The notes under the pieces: generated by a model | Seen by the model: the letters and a program-made list of their open reading frames with translations, nothing else | Told to the model about the DNA's origin: nothing | Database searches by the model: none | Source of the DNA: Hyphomicrobiales bacterium | GTDB lineage: Bacteria > Pseudomonadota > Alphaproteobacteria > Rhizobiales > Devosiaceae | Direction of reading: 5' to 3' | Length of the DNA stretch: 64,000 bases | Assembly: GCA_900470445.1 (NCBI GenBank) | Contig: UCAU01000006.1 | Coordinates: forward strand, 1-64,000 | Shown: one piece after another, positions 18,366-26,371 of the stretch | How the letters are laid out: every line of letters starts with the position of its first letter | How positions within the stretch are numbered: position 1 is the first letter of the stretch | Position numbers and translations under genes: made by a program

Positions 18366-18970
18366 AATAAACTCCGCGCGCTCGCGCGCCGACAAGAGGC
18401 CGCCGGGAAGCCGGCATCCTTCTCATGGCGCTGTGCGAGGCGAATGGTTTGAAGGTAGTGGCGCGCGAAACGGAGGTGTTGGGTGCGCCGGCATAAATGG
18501 TCATGGCCGAGAGATGCAGCGTAGCAAAACGGCAATCGTTTACATCGATCGCGTCGCGTTTTGTCCGCCTGCGGGCCATCTGACCTCTTCCTATTGGGCT
18601 GCTCGCATCTAAAAATGCCAGCAGCCGTCCGGTCCGAACGGACCGAAATTTGTCGAGAAGCGCAGGATTTGCCGCTTCTGAACCGGCTTTCGGGAAGTCT
18701 CTTCGCCCCGTTGCCGGCCCACCTCCTGTGCCAATGTCGTCAGCCTCTAGCCAACGCGAACTGGTGCCGCAGGAAGCTTGCGCCTCATCTATAGCGTGTA
18801 GGGGGGTTGCAACAGATTGGCAACAGGAAAGTCAAAAAGCGCCTGTGCCCGACTTTTCAAACAGGCTTTATTGGCCCTCCGGGCAAATCATCGCATAAGA
18901 GCCTTGGCGCCGCAGAATCGCCCGAACTTTCTGGCATTGCGGCAGCCGTGACATAGGGGCAGTTCCAGTC
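18366..18970. other. Divergent rne / amidase intergenic region
   Basis: About 605 bp without a convincing gene. On the minus strand it must contain the rne promoter and leader, where RNase E autoregulation usually acts. Visible structure includes a GCGCGC-rich hairpin right before the rne start (about 18374-18390) and a perfect GGTCCG-TT-CGGACC hairpin near 18631-18644. The amidase promoter probably lies at 18780-18950. No small ORF with a good ribosome-binding site was identified. Confidence 0.5.
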
Positions 18971-20212
18971 TTGTTCAAATTTCTCCGCTCCATCAAATGG
19001 CCGGTGACCGCAATGGTGCTGGCTTGCGCTGTGCTTTCGGTCGCGGCCCGGGCCCAGGACACGACGCCGCTGCCGGCGCTGCCCAATGTGATGGATGTGC
19101 GGGTGTCCGACACGCCGGAACGCGCGCGGCTGATCGTCGACCTGGCGGCCAAGACCGAGTTTGCGCTGGTATCGCTGGATGGGCCGAACCGATTGGCCAT
19201 CGACGTGCGAGCCGCCACGTTTTCGGTGCCCGAACCGACCGGCCAGCCAGCGGGCGAGGGGATTGTCTCGGGCTACGAGATCGAGCAAGCGGCGCCGGAC
19301 CGGGTCCGCACGATTCTGACGCTGGCCCAGCCGGCGCAGGTGCAGCAGGCTTATGTGCTGGACGCGTTCGAGGATCAGCCGGCGCGGCTGGTGGTGGATA
19401 TTATTCCGGCGACGCCCGAGGAATTTGCCGCAAACGTCACCAAGGACAAGGCGGCCTCCACCGATATTGCCGCGGCCCCGGCGCAATCGACGCCTGCGGG
19501 TGGCTCTGAATTGCCGATCGCGACGCGCCCGCTGGTGGTCATCGATCCCGGTCATGGCGGCATTGATAGCGGTGCCGAGGCGGCCAACGGCATCAAGGAG
19601 AAGGACATCGTCCTCGCCTTTGCGCTCAAGTTGCAACAATTGCTGATCGAATCGGGGCGCGTCGACGTGGCCTTGACGCGCGAGGACGACACTTTTCTGC
19701 GGCTTGAGGAGCGGGTGGCATTGGCGCGCAGCAACAAGGCGGACTTGTTCATCTCGCTGCATGCCGACAGCTTCCAGCAGCCGGAAATCCGTGGCGCCAG
19801 CGTCTATACGCGGGACGAAAATGCCACGGATGTGCTCGACAAGGTGCTGGCGGACAATGAGAACAAGACTGACGTGATCGCTGGTTTCACCATGCCGCAA
19901 ATGGCGCCGGAAGTGGTCGATATCCTGATCGACCTGATGCGGCGCGAAATGCGCAAGCAATCCTACATGGCCGCCCAGTCCATCGTGCATCAGCTCGAGC
20001 CCAGCGTGGAACTGCGCCGTTTCCCGGTGCGCCAGGCCGATTTCTTCGTGCTGCAGGCGCCCGACGTGCCCTCGGTGCTGATCGAGCTGGGCTTTCTGTC
20101 TAATGCCACGGATATGGCCAATCTGATGCAGAGCGACTGGCAGGAACGCACCGCCAATGCGCTGGCGCGGGGGATCTCGACTTACTTCGATAGCCTCAAG
20201 ACCGACGAGTGA
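18971..20212 (+). CDS. amiC: N-acetylmuramoyl-L-alanine amidase (AmiC type, AMIN + Amidase_3)
   Basis: This periplasmic zinc amidase cleaves the bond between MurNAc and the stem peptide and splits septal peptidoglycan. The TTG at 18971 is taken as start because MFKFLRSIKWPVT gives the positive N-region of a signal peptide ending ARAQD. Residues about 35-145 form an AMIN peptidoglycan-targeting domain (VSDTPERARLIVDL, RLAIDVRAATF). The Amidase_3 domain starts VVIDPGHGGIDSGAEAANGIKEKDIVL (His and Glu ligands), continues with DLFISLHADSF, and ends VPSVLIELGFLSNATD with the catalytic Glu. It is followed 190 bp later by PBP1A, a functional pairing common in rhizobia. Confidence 0.93.
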   Translation: MFKFLRSIKWPVTAMVLACAVLSVAARAQDTTPLPALPNVMDVRVSDTPERARLIVDLAAKTEFALVSLDGPNRLAIDVRAATFSVPEPTGQPAGEGIVSGYEIEQAAPDRVRTILTLAQPAQVQQAYVLDAFEDQPARLVVDIIPATPEEFAANVTKDKAASTDIAAAPAQSTPAGGSELPIATRPLVVIDPGHGGIDSGAEAANGIKEKDIVLAFALKLQQLLIESGRVDVALTREDDTFLRLEERVALARSNKADLFISLHADSFQQPEIRGASVYTRDENATDVLDKVLADNENKTDVIAGFTMPQMAPEVVDILIDLMRREMRKQSYMAAQSIVHQLEPSVELRRFPVRQADFFVLQAPDVPSVLIELGFLSNATDMANLMQSDWQERTANALARGISTYFDSLKTDE

Positions 20213-20316
20213 TGTGATAAATCCGTCACGGCGGCGCTCAACGGCAGTGACCTGCCGATAAGTGCGGGCTTGTGATGCACATTCCGCGCGGCTTCTGGTA
20301 TGATTCCAAACAGAAA

Positions 20317-20341
20317 CGACGGGTGCTATCAGCGCCCGTCG
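20317..20341 (+). promoter_or_regulatory. Hairpin in the mrcA leader
   Basis: CGACGGGTGC and GCGCCCGTCG form a 10-bp stem (one G-U pair) around loop TATCA, about 60 bp before the mrcA start. It has no U-tract. It could stabilise the leader or attenuate transcription between amiC and mrcA. A TATGAT box lies just upstream at about 20299. Confidence 0.5.
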
Positions 20342-20401
20342 GCGACGCTATGCGGGCATGCTGCCATTGATCGGGCAGGGCCACGTGGAGAGACTATCTA
20401 T

Positions 20402-22855
20402 ATGCTGCGTTTGCTCGGCTGGTTCTTTGGCTTTGGTATGTTTCTGGCACTGGCCGCTGTTGCCGGTGGTGCCGTCTACCTGACGACTGTCTCGGCCGAG
20501 CTGCCCGACTATACCGTCCTCAAGGATTACCAGCCGCCGGTAACGACGCGCGTGCACGCCGCCGATGGCACTTTGCTGGCCGAATTTGCCCGCGAACGGC
20601 GCCTGTTCCAGCCCATCGAAACCGTGCCGCCGCTGGTGATCAACGCGTTCCTGTCGGCCGAAGACAAGGACTTTTACCGCCATGGCGGCATTGCCGTGGA
20701 CGGCGTGTTCCGTGCCGTGCGCGACAATCTCATGGCGCGGATGGATGGCAATTCCTCGATCCAGGGTGGCGGTTCATCCATCACCCAACAGGTGGCCAAG
20801 AACTTCCTGCTGACCTCCGAGCAGACCTGGGACCGCAAAATCCAGGAAGCCCTGCTGGCCATCCGCATCGAGTCGACCTTTTCCAAGGATCGTATTCTCG
20901 AACTCTATCTCAACGAGATATTCCTGGGCCTCAATTCCTATGGCGTTGCGGCGGCGGCCCTGAATTATTTCGACAAGGCGCTGTACCAGCTCGACCTGGC
21001 CGAAGCCGCCTATATCGCAGCGCTTCCCAAGGGACCGAACAATTACCACCCCTTCCGCCGCCCGCAGGCCGCTATCGAGCGCCGCAACTGGGTGATCGAT
21101 CGCATGGTCGAGAATGGCTATGCGACGCCGGAAGAAGCCGCGCTTGCCAAGGAAGAGCCACTCAATGTCGTGCCGCGCGCCGGTGGCAGCCAGCTCTATG
21201 CGGCGGAGTATTTCACCGAGGAAGTGCGGCGCGAACTGGCCAAGCTTTACGGCGAAGACCAGCTCTATGGCGGCGGGCTTTCGGTGCGTACGACGCTCGA
21301 CCCCAAGCTGCAGGGCTATGCGCGCCGGGCCCTGATGGATGGGCTGATTGCCTATGATCACGGCCGGGGGTTCCGCGAACCGGTCGCCAGTATCGAGATC
21401 GGCGAGGATTGGGGCCTTGCTGTCGCCAAAGTCAAGCCGCTCAGCGATGTGCCGGAATGGCAGCTGGCGGTGGTTCTGGAAATGAACGGCAACGAGGCGC
21501 GGATCGGCTTGCGGCCCGATTCAACGGTGGACGGCGCCATTGCCGACGATCGGGTGGAGGGCACGCTGTCCGGCCCTGAAATCAAGTGGGTTTCCAAGCC
21601 GCTATCGAGCATTCTCAAAGTGGGGGATGTGGTCTATGTCTCGCCGATAGTCGGCAAGGCTGGCATTTATACGCTGGAGCAGGTGCCCGAGATCGAAGGC
21701 GCATTGGTGGCCATGGATCCGCGCACCGGACGCGTGCTGGCCATGGTGGGCGGCTTCTCCTTCGCCGAATCCGAATTCAATCGCGCCACGCAGGCGCTGC
21801 GCCAGCCCGGCTCCTCGTTCAAGCCGATCGTCTATGCCGCCGCGCTCGACAATGGCTATACGCCGGCCTCCGTGGTGCTCGACGCGCCGGTGGAAATCCG
21901 CAACTCGGATGGCTCGATCTGGCGGCCGGAAAACTACGCCCAGCAATTCTACGGTCCGCAAACCCTTCGGCGCGGCATCGAGCGCAGCCGCAACGTCATG
22001 ACGGTGCGGCTGGCCAAGGATATCGGCATGCCGCTGGTGGCCGAATATGCCAAGATGTTTGGCGTCTATGACAGTATGCAACCGGTGCTCGCCATGGCCC
22101 TCGGCGCCGGTGAAACCACCGATATGCGGATGACGGCGGCCTATGCGACCATCGCCAATGGTGGGCGCAAGATCGTGCCGACGCTGATCGACCGCATTCA
22201 GGATCGGTATGGTGTGACGGTCTATCGCCACGATCAGCGCACTTGCGAGGGCTGCCAGGCGGCAGCTTGGAACGGGCAGGGCGAGCCGCGCATCATCGAC
22301 AATCGCGAGCAGGTGCTCGATCCGATGACGGCCTACCAGATCACCTCGATGATGGAAGGCGTGGTGCAGCGCGGCACCGGCACCGCCGCCAAGGTGCTCA
22401 ACCGGCCGGTGGCCGGCAAGACCGGCACGACCAATGATTACAAGGATGCCTGGTTCGTCGGCTTTACGCCTGAGCTCGCCGTGGGCGTCTATGTCGGATA
22501 TGACCAGCCGCGCTCGATGGGCTCTTCGGTGACCGGCGGCACGTTTGCCACGCCGATCTTTACCGAGTTCATGCAGAAGGCGCTGGCCGGCACGCCCGCC
22601 ACCCCGTTCAACGTGCCTCCCGGCATGACGACAGCCTGGATCAATCCTAATTCGGGCGTGCAGGCCTATAATGGCGAAGGTGGCATCGAAGAATCCTTCA
22701 AGCCCGGTACCGGCCCGAACCTGGCGACCTCGGTGATCGGCCTGGGCGTCAATGCGGCCGACGCCATCCAGCGCCAGCAGGAGATGCAGCAGCAATATGG
22801 CAATGGCTATATGGCCCAGCCAAGTGCCGATGCCGGTCGCGGCGGCCTGTTCTAA
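20402..22855 (+). CDS. mrcA: Penicillin-binding protein 1A (bifunctional transglycosylase/transpeptidase)
   Basis: This 817-aa class A PBP polymerises glycan strands and cross-links peptides at the inner membrane. The start MLRLLGWFFGFGMFLALAAV (20402) gives a single N-terminal anchor. The GT51 domain has SAEDKDFYRHGG, GGSSITQQVAKNFLL and RKIQEALLAIRIE. An OB-like insert follows (about residues 320-420), then the transpeptidase with SSFK at RQPGSSFKPIVYAAAL (catalytic Ser), SRN at ERSRNVMTVRL, and KTGTTNDYKDAWFVG. The end is Gln/Met-rich. Amidase lies upstream and a deformylase-like gene begins right after its stop codon. Confidence 0.96.
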   Translation: MLRLLGWFFGFGMFLALAAVAGGAVYLTTVSAELPDYTVLKDYQPPVTTRVHAADGTLLAEFARERRLFQPIETVPPLVINAFLSAEDKDFYRHGGIAVDGVFRAVRDNLMARMDGNSSIQGGGSSITQQVAKNFLLTSEQTWDRKIQEALLAIRIESTFSKDRILELYLNEIFLGLNSYGVAAAALNYFDKALYQLDLAEAAYIAALPKGPNNYHPFRRPQAAIERRNWVIDRMVENGYATPEEAALAKEEPLNVVPRAGGSQLYAAEYFTEEVRRELAKLYGEDQLYGGGLSVRTTLDPKLQGYARRALMDGLIAYDHGRGFREPVASIEIGEDWGLAVAKVKPLSDVPEWQLAVVLEMNGNEARIGLRPDSTVDGAIADDRVEGTLSGPEIKWVSKPLSSILKVGDVVYVSPIVGKAGIYTLEQVPEIEGALVAMDPRTGRVLAMVGGFSFAESEFNRATQALRQPGSSFKPIVYAAALDNGYTPASVVLDAPVEIRNSDGSIWRPENYAQQFYGPQTLRRGIERSRNVMTVRLAKDIGMPLVAEYAKMFGVYDSMQPVLAMALGAGETTDMRMTAAYATIANGGRKIVPTLIDRIQDRYGVTVYRHDQRTCEGCQAAAWNGQGEPRIIDNREQVLDPMTAYQITSMMEGVVQRGTGTAAKVLNRPVAGKTGTTNDYKDAWFVGFTPELAVGVYVGYDQPRSMGSSVTGGTFATPIFTEFMQKALAGTPATPFNVPPGMTTAWINPNSGVQAYNGEGGIEESFKPGTGPNLATSVIGLGVNAADAIQRQQEMQQQYGNGYMAQPSADAGRGGLF

Positions 22856-23353
22856 GTGCCCGATTTCGTCGTCTATCCCCATCCCGCATTGAGCCGGGCG
22901 GCCACACCGCGTCCGGTGGATGAGGCCATGCTGGAAGCAGGGGACCGGCTGCTAGCGGCGGCCAGGGAGGCGCAGGCCTATGGGCTGGCGGCGGCCCATC
23001 TGGGCGAGAATGAACCGCTGGTCGTCATGTCCATGGCAAGCGATCCGGCGCAGCGCGACTATCGGCTGTTGTTCAATCCGGAGATTGTTGCAGTCGCTGA
23101 GGAAACAGCGAGTGGGCCGGAGGGATCGGTATCCATGCCGGGCATCGAAGTGGCCGTGCAGCGGCCAGTCTGGGCCGAAATAGCCTATGATGATGCCGAT
23201 GGTATCCGGCAGCGTGAGCGGCTCGAAGGCTTTGTGGCGCGAGTTGCGTTGCACGAGATTGAGCAGGTCAACGGCATCTTCTTTTTGAGCCGCGTATCGC
23301 GGCTCAAGCGCGACGCGGCTTTGCGCAAGTTCGACAAGAGCCGGCGGGCATAA
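22856..23353 (+). CDS. Degenerate peptide deformylase homologue
   Basis: This 165-aa protein has the peptide deformylase fold but not its active site. The GTG start at 22856 follows the mrcA TAA directly, indicating translational coupling. Motif 1 is G43-LAAAH instead of GxGLAAxQ; motif 2 is E89-G-S-V-S instead of EGCLS, so the cysteine metal ligand is Ser91; motif 3 is H133-EIEQ instead of HExxH, so the third ligand is Gln137. Two of three metal ligands are gone, so deformylase activity is very unlikely. The intact frame, conserved surroundings and basic C-terminus (RLKRDAALRKFDKSRR) suggest a retained non-catalytic role, perhaps ribosome binding. A real deformylase gene must lie elsewhere. 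Confidence 0.85.
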   Translation: MPDFVVYPHPALSRAATPRPVDEAMLEAGDRLLAAAREAQAYGLAAAHLGENEPLVVMSMASDPAQRDYRLLFNPEIVAVAEETASGPEGSVSMPGIEVAVQRPVWAEIAYDDADGIRQRERLEGFVARVALHEIEQVNGIFFLSRVSRLKRDAALRKFDKSRRA

Positions 23354-23422
23354 TTGGTGCCGAAAGGTTGATCCTCAACCCGCACTCCGCTACACGGGGC
23401 GCCAGTTTTGAAGGAATAGACC

Positions 23423-24548
23423 ATGCGTACGGAAATCGAAAAGACCGTCGCCGAAATCGAGCAGGTTCTGACCCTGCTGAGGAGGCATCTTTGACTGGGA
23501 TACTGCAGAAGTCCGTCTCGACGCGCTGAACGCGCAAACCGAATCTCCCGATTTCTGGAACGATCCGGAAAAGGCGCGCGCTGCCATGCGCGAGCGCGAC
23601 GAACTCGATGTGGCCGTCAAGGCGGTGCGCGAGCTTGAAGCTGGCATTCGCGACAATACTGAGCTGATCGAAATGGGCGAAGCCGAAGGCGACGCCGATA
23701 TTGTCAAGGACGCTGAAGACGCCCTGATTGAGCTCAAACAGACGGCCCGCCGTCGCCAGATCGAGACGCTGCTATCGGGCGAAGTCGACGCCAATGACTG
23801 CTATGTCGAAATCCATTCGGGCGCCGGGGGCACCGAAAGCCAGGATTGGGCCAACATGCTGCTGCGCATGTATACCCGCTGGGCCGAACGCCGGAAGATG
23901 AAGGTCGAGGTCATGGAAATGCATGACGGCGAAGAAGCCGGCATCAAATCCGCCACCATCCTGGTCAAGGGCCACAATGCCTATGGCTGGCTCAAGACCG
24001 AGAGCGGCGTGCATCGCCTGGTGCGTATCAGCCCCTATGACTCGGCCGCGCGGCGGCATACCAGCTTTTCGAGCTGCTGGGTCTATCCGGTGGTCGATGA
24101 TTCAATCGATATCGAAATCCGCGAGTCCGACCTCAAGATCGACACCTATCGCGCCTCCGGCGCCGGTGGGCAGCACGTCAACACCACCGACTCGGCCATC
24201 CGCATCACGCACGTGCCCTCGGGCATTATCGTGGCCTGCCAGCAGGAGCGCAGCCAGCACAAGAACCGTGCGACGGCCATGGCCATGCTGAAATCGCGTC
24301 TCTATGAGGCCGAATTGCAGAAGCGCGAAGAGGCGGCCAACGCCCAGGCGGCCAGCAAGACCGATATCGGCTGGGGCCACCAGATCCGTTCCTACGTGCT
24401 GCAGCCCTACCAGATGGTCAAGGACATGCGGACCGGGGTTGAAAGCGGCCAGCCTTCAGTCGTGCTGGACGGCGACCTCGATGAGTTCATGGAAGCCGCA
24501 TTGGCGCAGCGCGTCGGTGTCGCAACGGACGTGGCGGAAGCCGAATAA
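23423..24548 (+). CDS. prfB: Peptide chain release factor 2, programmed +1 frameshift
   Basis: RF2 ends translation at UGA and UAA. The gene begins ATG 23423 ([14 protein letters not shown]) and reads 23 codons to AGG AGG CAT CTT TGA C. Skipping T23492 joins it to the long frame from 23493, giving 374 aa. This is the autoregulatory site of bacterial prfB: a Shine-Dalgarno-like AGGAGG just before the slippery CTT and a poor-context TGA-C. The protein shows [12 protein letters not shown] (the codon-recognition loop, SPY where many have SPF) and the peptidyl-hydrolysis motif [15 protein letters not shown] start inside the long frame at 23586 would miss the N-terminal domain. Confidence 0.96.
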
Positions 24549-24556
24549 CCGAAACA

Positions 24557-24596
24557 GCCTGACGGCCTAGCCCAGCAAGGCCGTCAGGCGCTTTCC
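24557..24596. terminator. Bidirectional hairpin between prfB and the M23 peptidase gene
   Basis: GCCTGACGGCC (24557-24567) pairs perfectly with GGCCGTCAGGC (24579-24589) across an 11-base loop that holds the stop codon of the convergent M23 gene. CTTTCC follows on + and TGTTTCGG on -. It probably ends both transcripts. Confidence 0.65.
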
Positions 24597-25709
24597 AGCC
24601 TCAAGGAAGTTCTTGGGGTTGATGGCGACGTCGTCCTTCCGCACCTCGAAATGCAGGTGCGGGCCGGTCGAACGGCCGGTCGAGCCGACCCTGGCAATCG
24701 GGGTGCCGGTATTCACCCGCTGCCCGACTTCGCTCAGAAACCCCGACAAATGCCCATAACGGCTGATCAGGCCATTGGCATGGGTCACTTCCACCACATT
24801 GCCATAGCCCGATTTAACGCCGACAAAGCTGACTACGCCCGCGCCGGCGCTGAGCACACTGGTTCCGGTCGTGGCCGCAAAATCCATGCCGGAATGAAAC
24901 GCCCGCCGCCCGGTAAACGGATCGGTGCGATTGCCGAAGCCCGAACTCTGCCGGAAATTGCCGGATATCGGCATGTGGATGGGAGCGGTATCGATGCTGT
25001 CTCGCGCCGCCTTATAGCGCACCAGCGCTGCCATTACCGCATTGGCATCGTCGATCATGGGCGAGGCTTCGGCGCCATCCACGGCCGCCAGCAGCGGGCC
25101 GCCGACGCCATCCAGATCATCCTCGGGCAGGGTGACGCGAATGCCGAGCCCCGACAGCTCCGTCACGATATTGCGGGTGCGCTCGGTGGCCGTTTCGGCA
25201 ATCGAGGTCATGGCAAATTGGGTTTCGCCCATCATCTGGGTAATCGCAGAGGCCGTCGCGTCGATCTCGGCATTGCCGCTGCTCATTGCCAAGGGCGCGA
25301 TGGCCGGAGCGCCTGGTGCCGAGGGCAGGGCGGCGCTATCGATGCCCAATTGGCCGGCCTTGTCGACCAGCACCTTGACCAGTTGGTGTTGCTCGATCAG
25401 CACTTCCTGCTGCTGGGACAATTCCTGCAATTGCAGGTTGATGTCGCCCGCCTGCGCGTAGCTGCGCGAATGCAGCCGATCCACCTCGACGCGCAATTGC
25501 GCGATGCGATCTTCATAGGCGGCGACGACCTGGTCGTTCTGGCGATTCCACAGCTTGGCGATGTCGTTTGAAAAGAGGAATGCAGTGGCGGTCAGGGCAT
25601 TGGCACAGAGCAGGGCGGCGAACATGCCGTAAAACAGAGCCGGGCGGATGCCCTGGCGCATAGGCACTGACGCGGGAGCTGGACCGCCAAAATTGGCCGA
25701 ATAACGCAC
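24567..25709 (-). CDS. M23 family metallopeptidase (LytM/EnvC-like)
   Basis: This 380-aa inner-membrane-anchored murein endopeptidase starts with GTG at 25709, preceded by GAGGT. A hydrophobic segment (ALFYGMFAALLCANALTATAF) precedes a coiled-coil region at about residues 50-115 (Gln/Leu-rich, LQLQELSQQQEVLIEQHQ). The C-terminal M23 domain has GNRTDPFTGRRAFHSGMDFAA (His and Asp ligands) and GPHLHFEVR (HxH), so zinc ligands appear complete and the enzyme may be active. Coiled-coil M23 proteins of this layout occur widely in Hyphomicrobiales near cell-wall genes. It converges on prfB. Confidence 0.92.
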   Translation of the reverse strand: MRYSANFGGPAPASVPMRQGIRPALFYGMFAALLCANALTATAFLFSNDIAKLWNRQNDQVVAAYEDRIAQLRVEVDRLHSRSYAQAGDINLQLQELSQQQEVLIEQHQLVKVLVDKAGQLGIDSAALPSAPGAPAIAPLAMSSGNAEIDATASAITQMMGETQFAMTSIAETATERTRNIVTELSGLGIRVTLPEDDLDGVGGPLLAAVDGAEASPMIDDANAVMAALVRYKAARDSIDTAPIHMPISGNFRQSSGFGNRTDPFTGRRAFHSGMDFAATTGTSVLSAGAGVVSFVGVKSGYGNVVEVTHANGLISRYGHLSGFLSEVGQRVNTGTPIARVGSTGRSTGPHLHFEVRKDDVAINPKNFLEAGKRLTALLG

Positions 25710-25784
25710 GCAACATACCTCGCGACACCAACAACATGGTGAGCAAAGTATGGCGATGCATGGTTAATAAAGGCAAAAGCCGCG

Positions 25785-26264
25785 CTATTTTGCGGCCAGA
25801 TGGGCATCCAGCGCGTCGAGCATTTTCTGCGCGTGGCCGGCAATACGGGTGGCCCGAATGATCCGCGCCACCTTGCCATCGGCGCCGATAATGAACGAGG
25901 TGCGGATCAGCCCCATGAATTCGCGGCCATAGAGCTTTTTAAGCTGCCACAGGCCAAACGGCTCAATGGCCTTGTGTTCGGGGTCCGCAATGAGCGGGAC
26001 CGCCAGACCATACTTGGTGCGGAACTTGGCGTGGCTGGCCAGGTCGTCGGGCGAAATGCCGGCTAAAACCGCTCCGCGCCTGGCGAATTCGGGGGAGAGC
26101 GCCGAAAATTCCTGGTTTTCGTTGACGCACCCGCCCGAGTCGTCCTCTGGATAGAAATAGAGCACAACAGGCTTGCCGCGATGGCTCGCCAGATCAAAGG
26201 TCGAGTCATCATCCAGCGGCAAAGTGAAAGTTGGTGCGAGGTCGCCCTCTTGCAGTTCGGTCAT
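25785..26264 (-). CDS. bcp: Peroxiredoxin (thiol peroxidase, BCP/AhpC-TSA family)
   Basis: This 159-aa cytoplasmic peroxiredoxin reduces peroxides with thioredoxin as reductant. The N-terminus GDLAPTFTLPLDDDSTFDLASHRGKPVVLYFYP is typical. The peroxidatic site reads PEDDSGGCVNENQEF, with Ser in place of the usual Thr and Gly-Gly before the Cys, a variant of the classical DDTPGCTTEA. FMGLIRTSFIIGADGKVARI follows the family pattern. No obvious second Cys at the usual +5 position is seen, so it may work as a 1-Cys enzyme. It is divergent from the AsmA-like gene. Confidence 0.9.
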   Translation of the reverse strand: MTELQEGDLAPTFTLPLDDDSTFDLASHRGKPVVLYFYPEDDSGGCVNENQEFSALSPEFARRGAVLAGISPDDLASHAKFRTKYGLAVPLIADPEHKAIEPFGLWQLKKLYGREFMGLIRTSFIIGADGKVARIIRATRIAGHAQKMLDALDAHLAAK

Positions 26265-26371
26265 CGCGATAGGTCCTGGCTTTTCGGGCTCGATGCTATT
26301 GGAGGTGTCGGCGCCATATTACAGCCGGTATCATCAGGCACTAGACCGCATTCTGCGGTTGATTCTCAGGG

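Noticed and set aside
23586-24548. prfB as a truncated pseudogene
   Set aside because: The apparent missing N-terminus is supplied by the standard programmed frameshift upstream.
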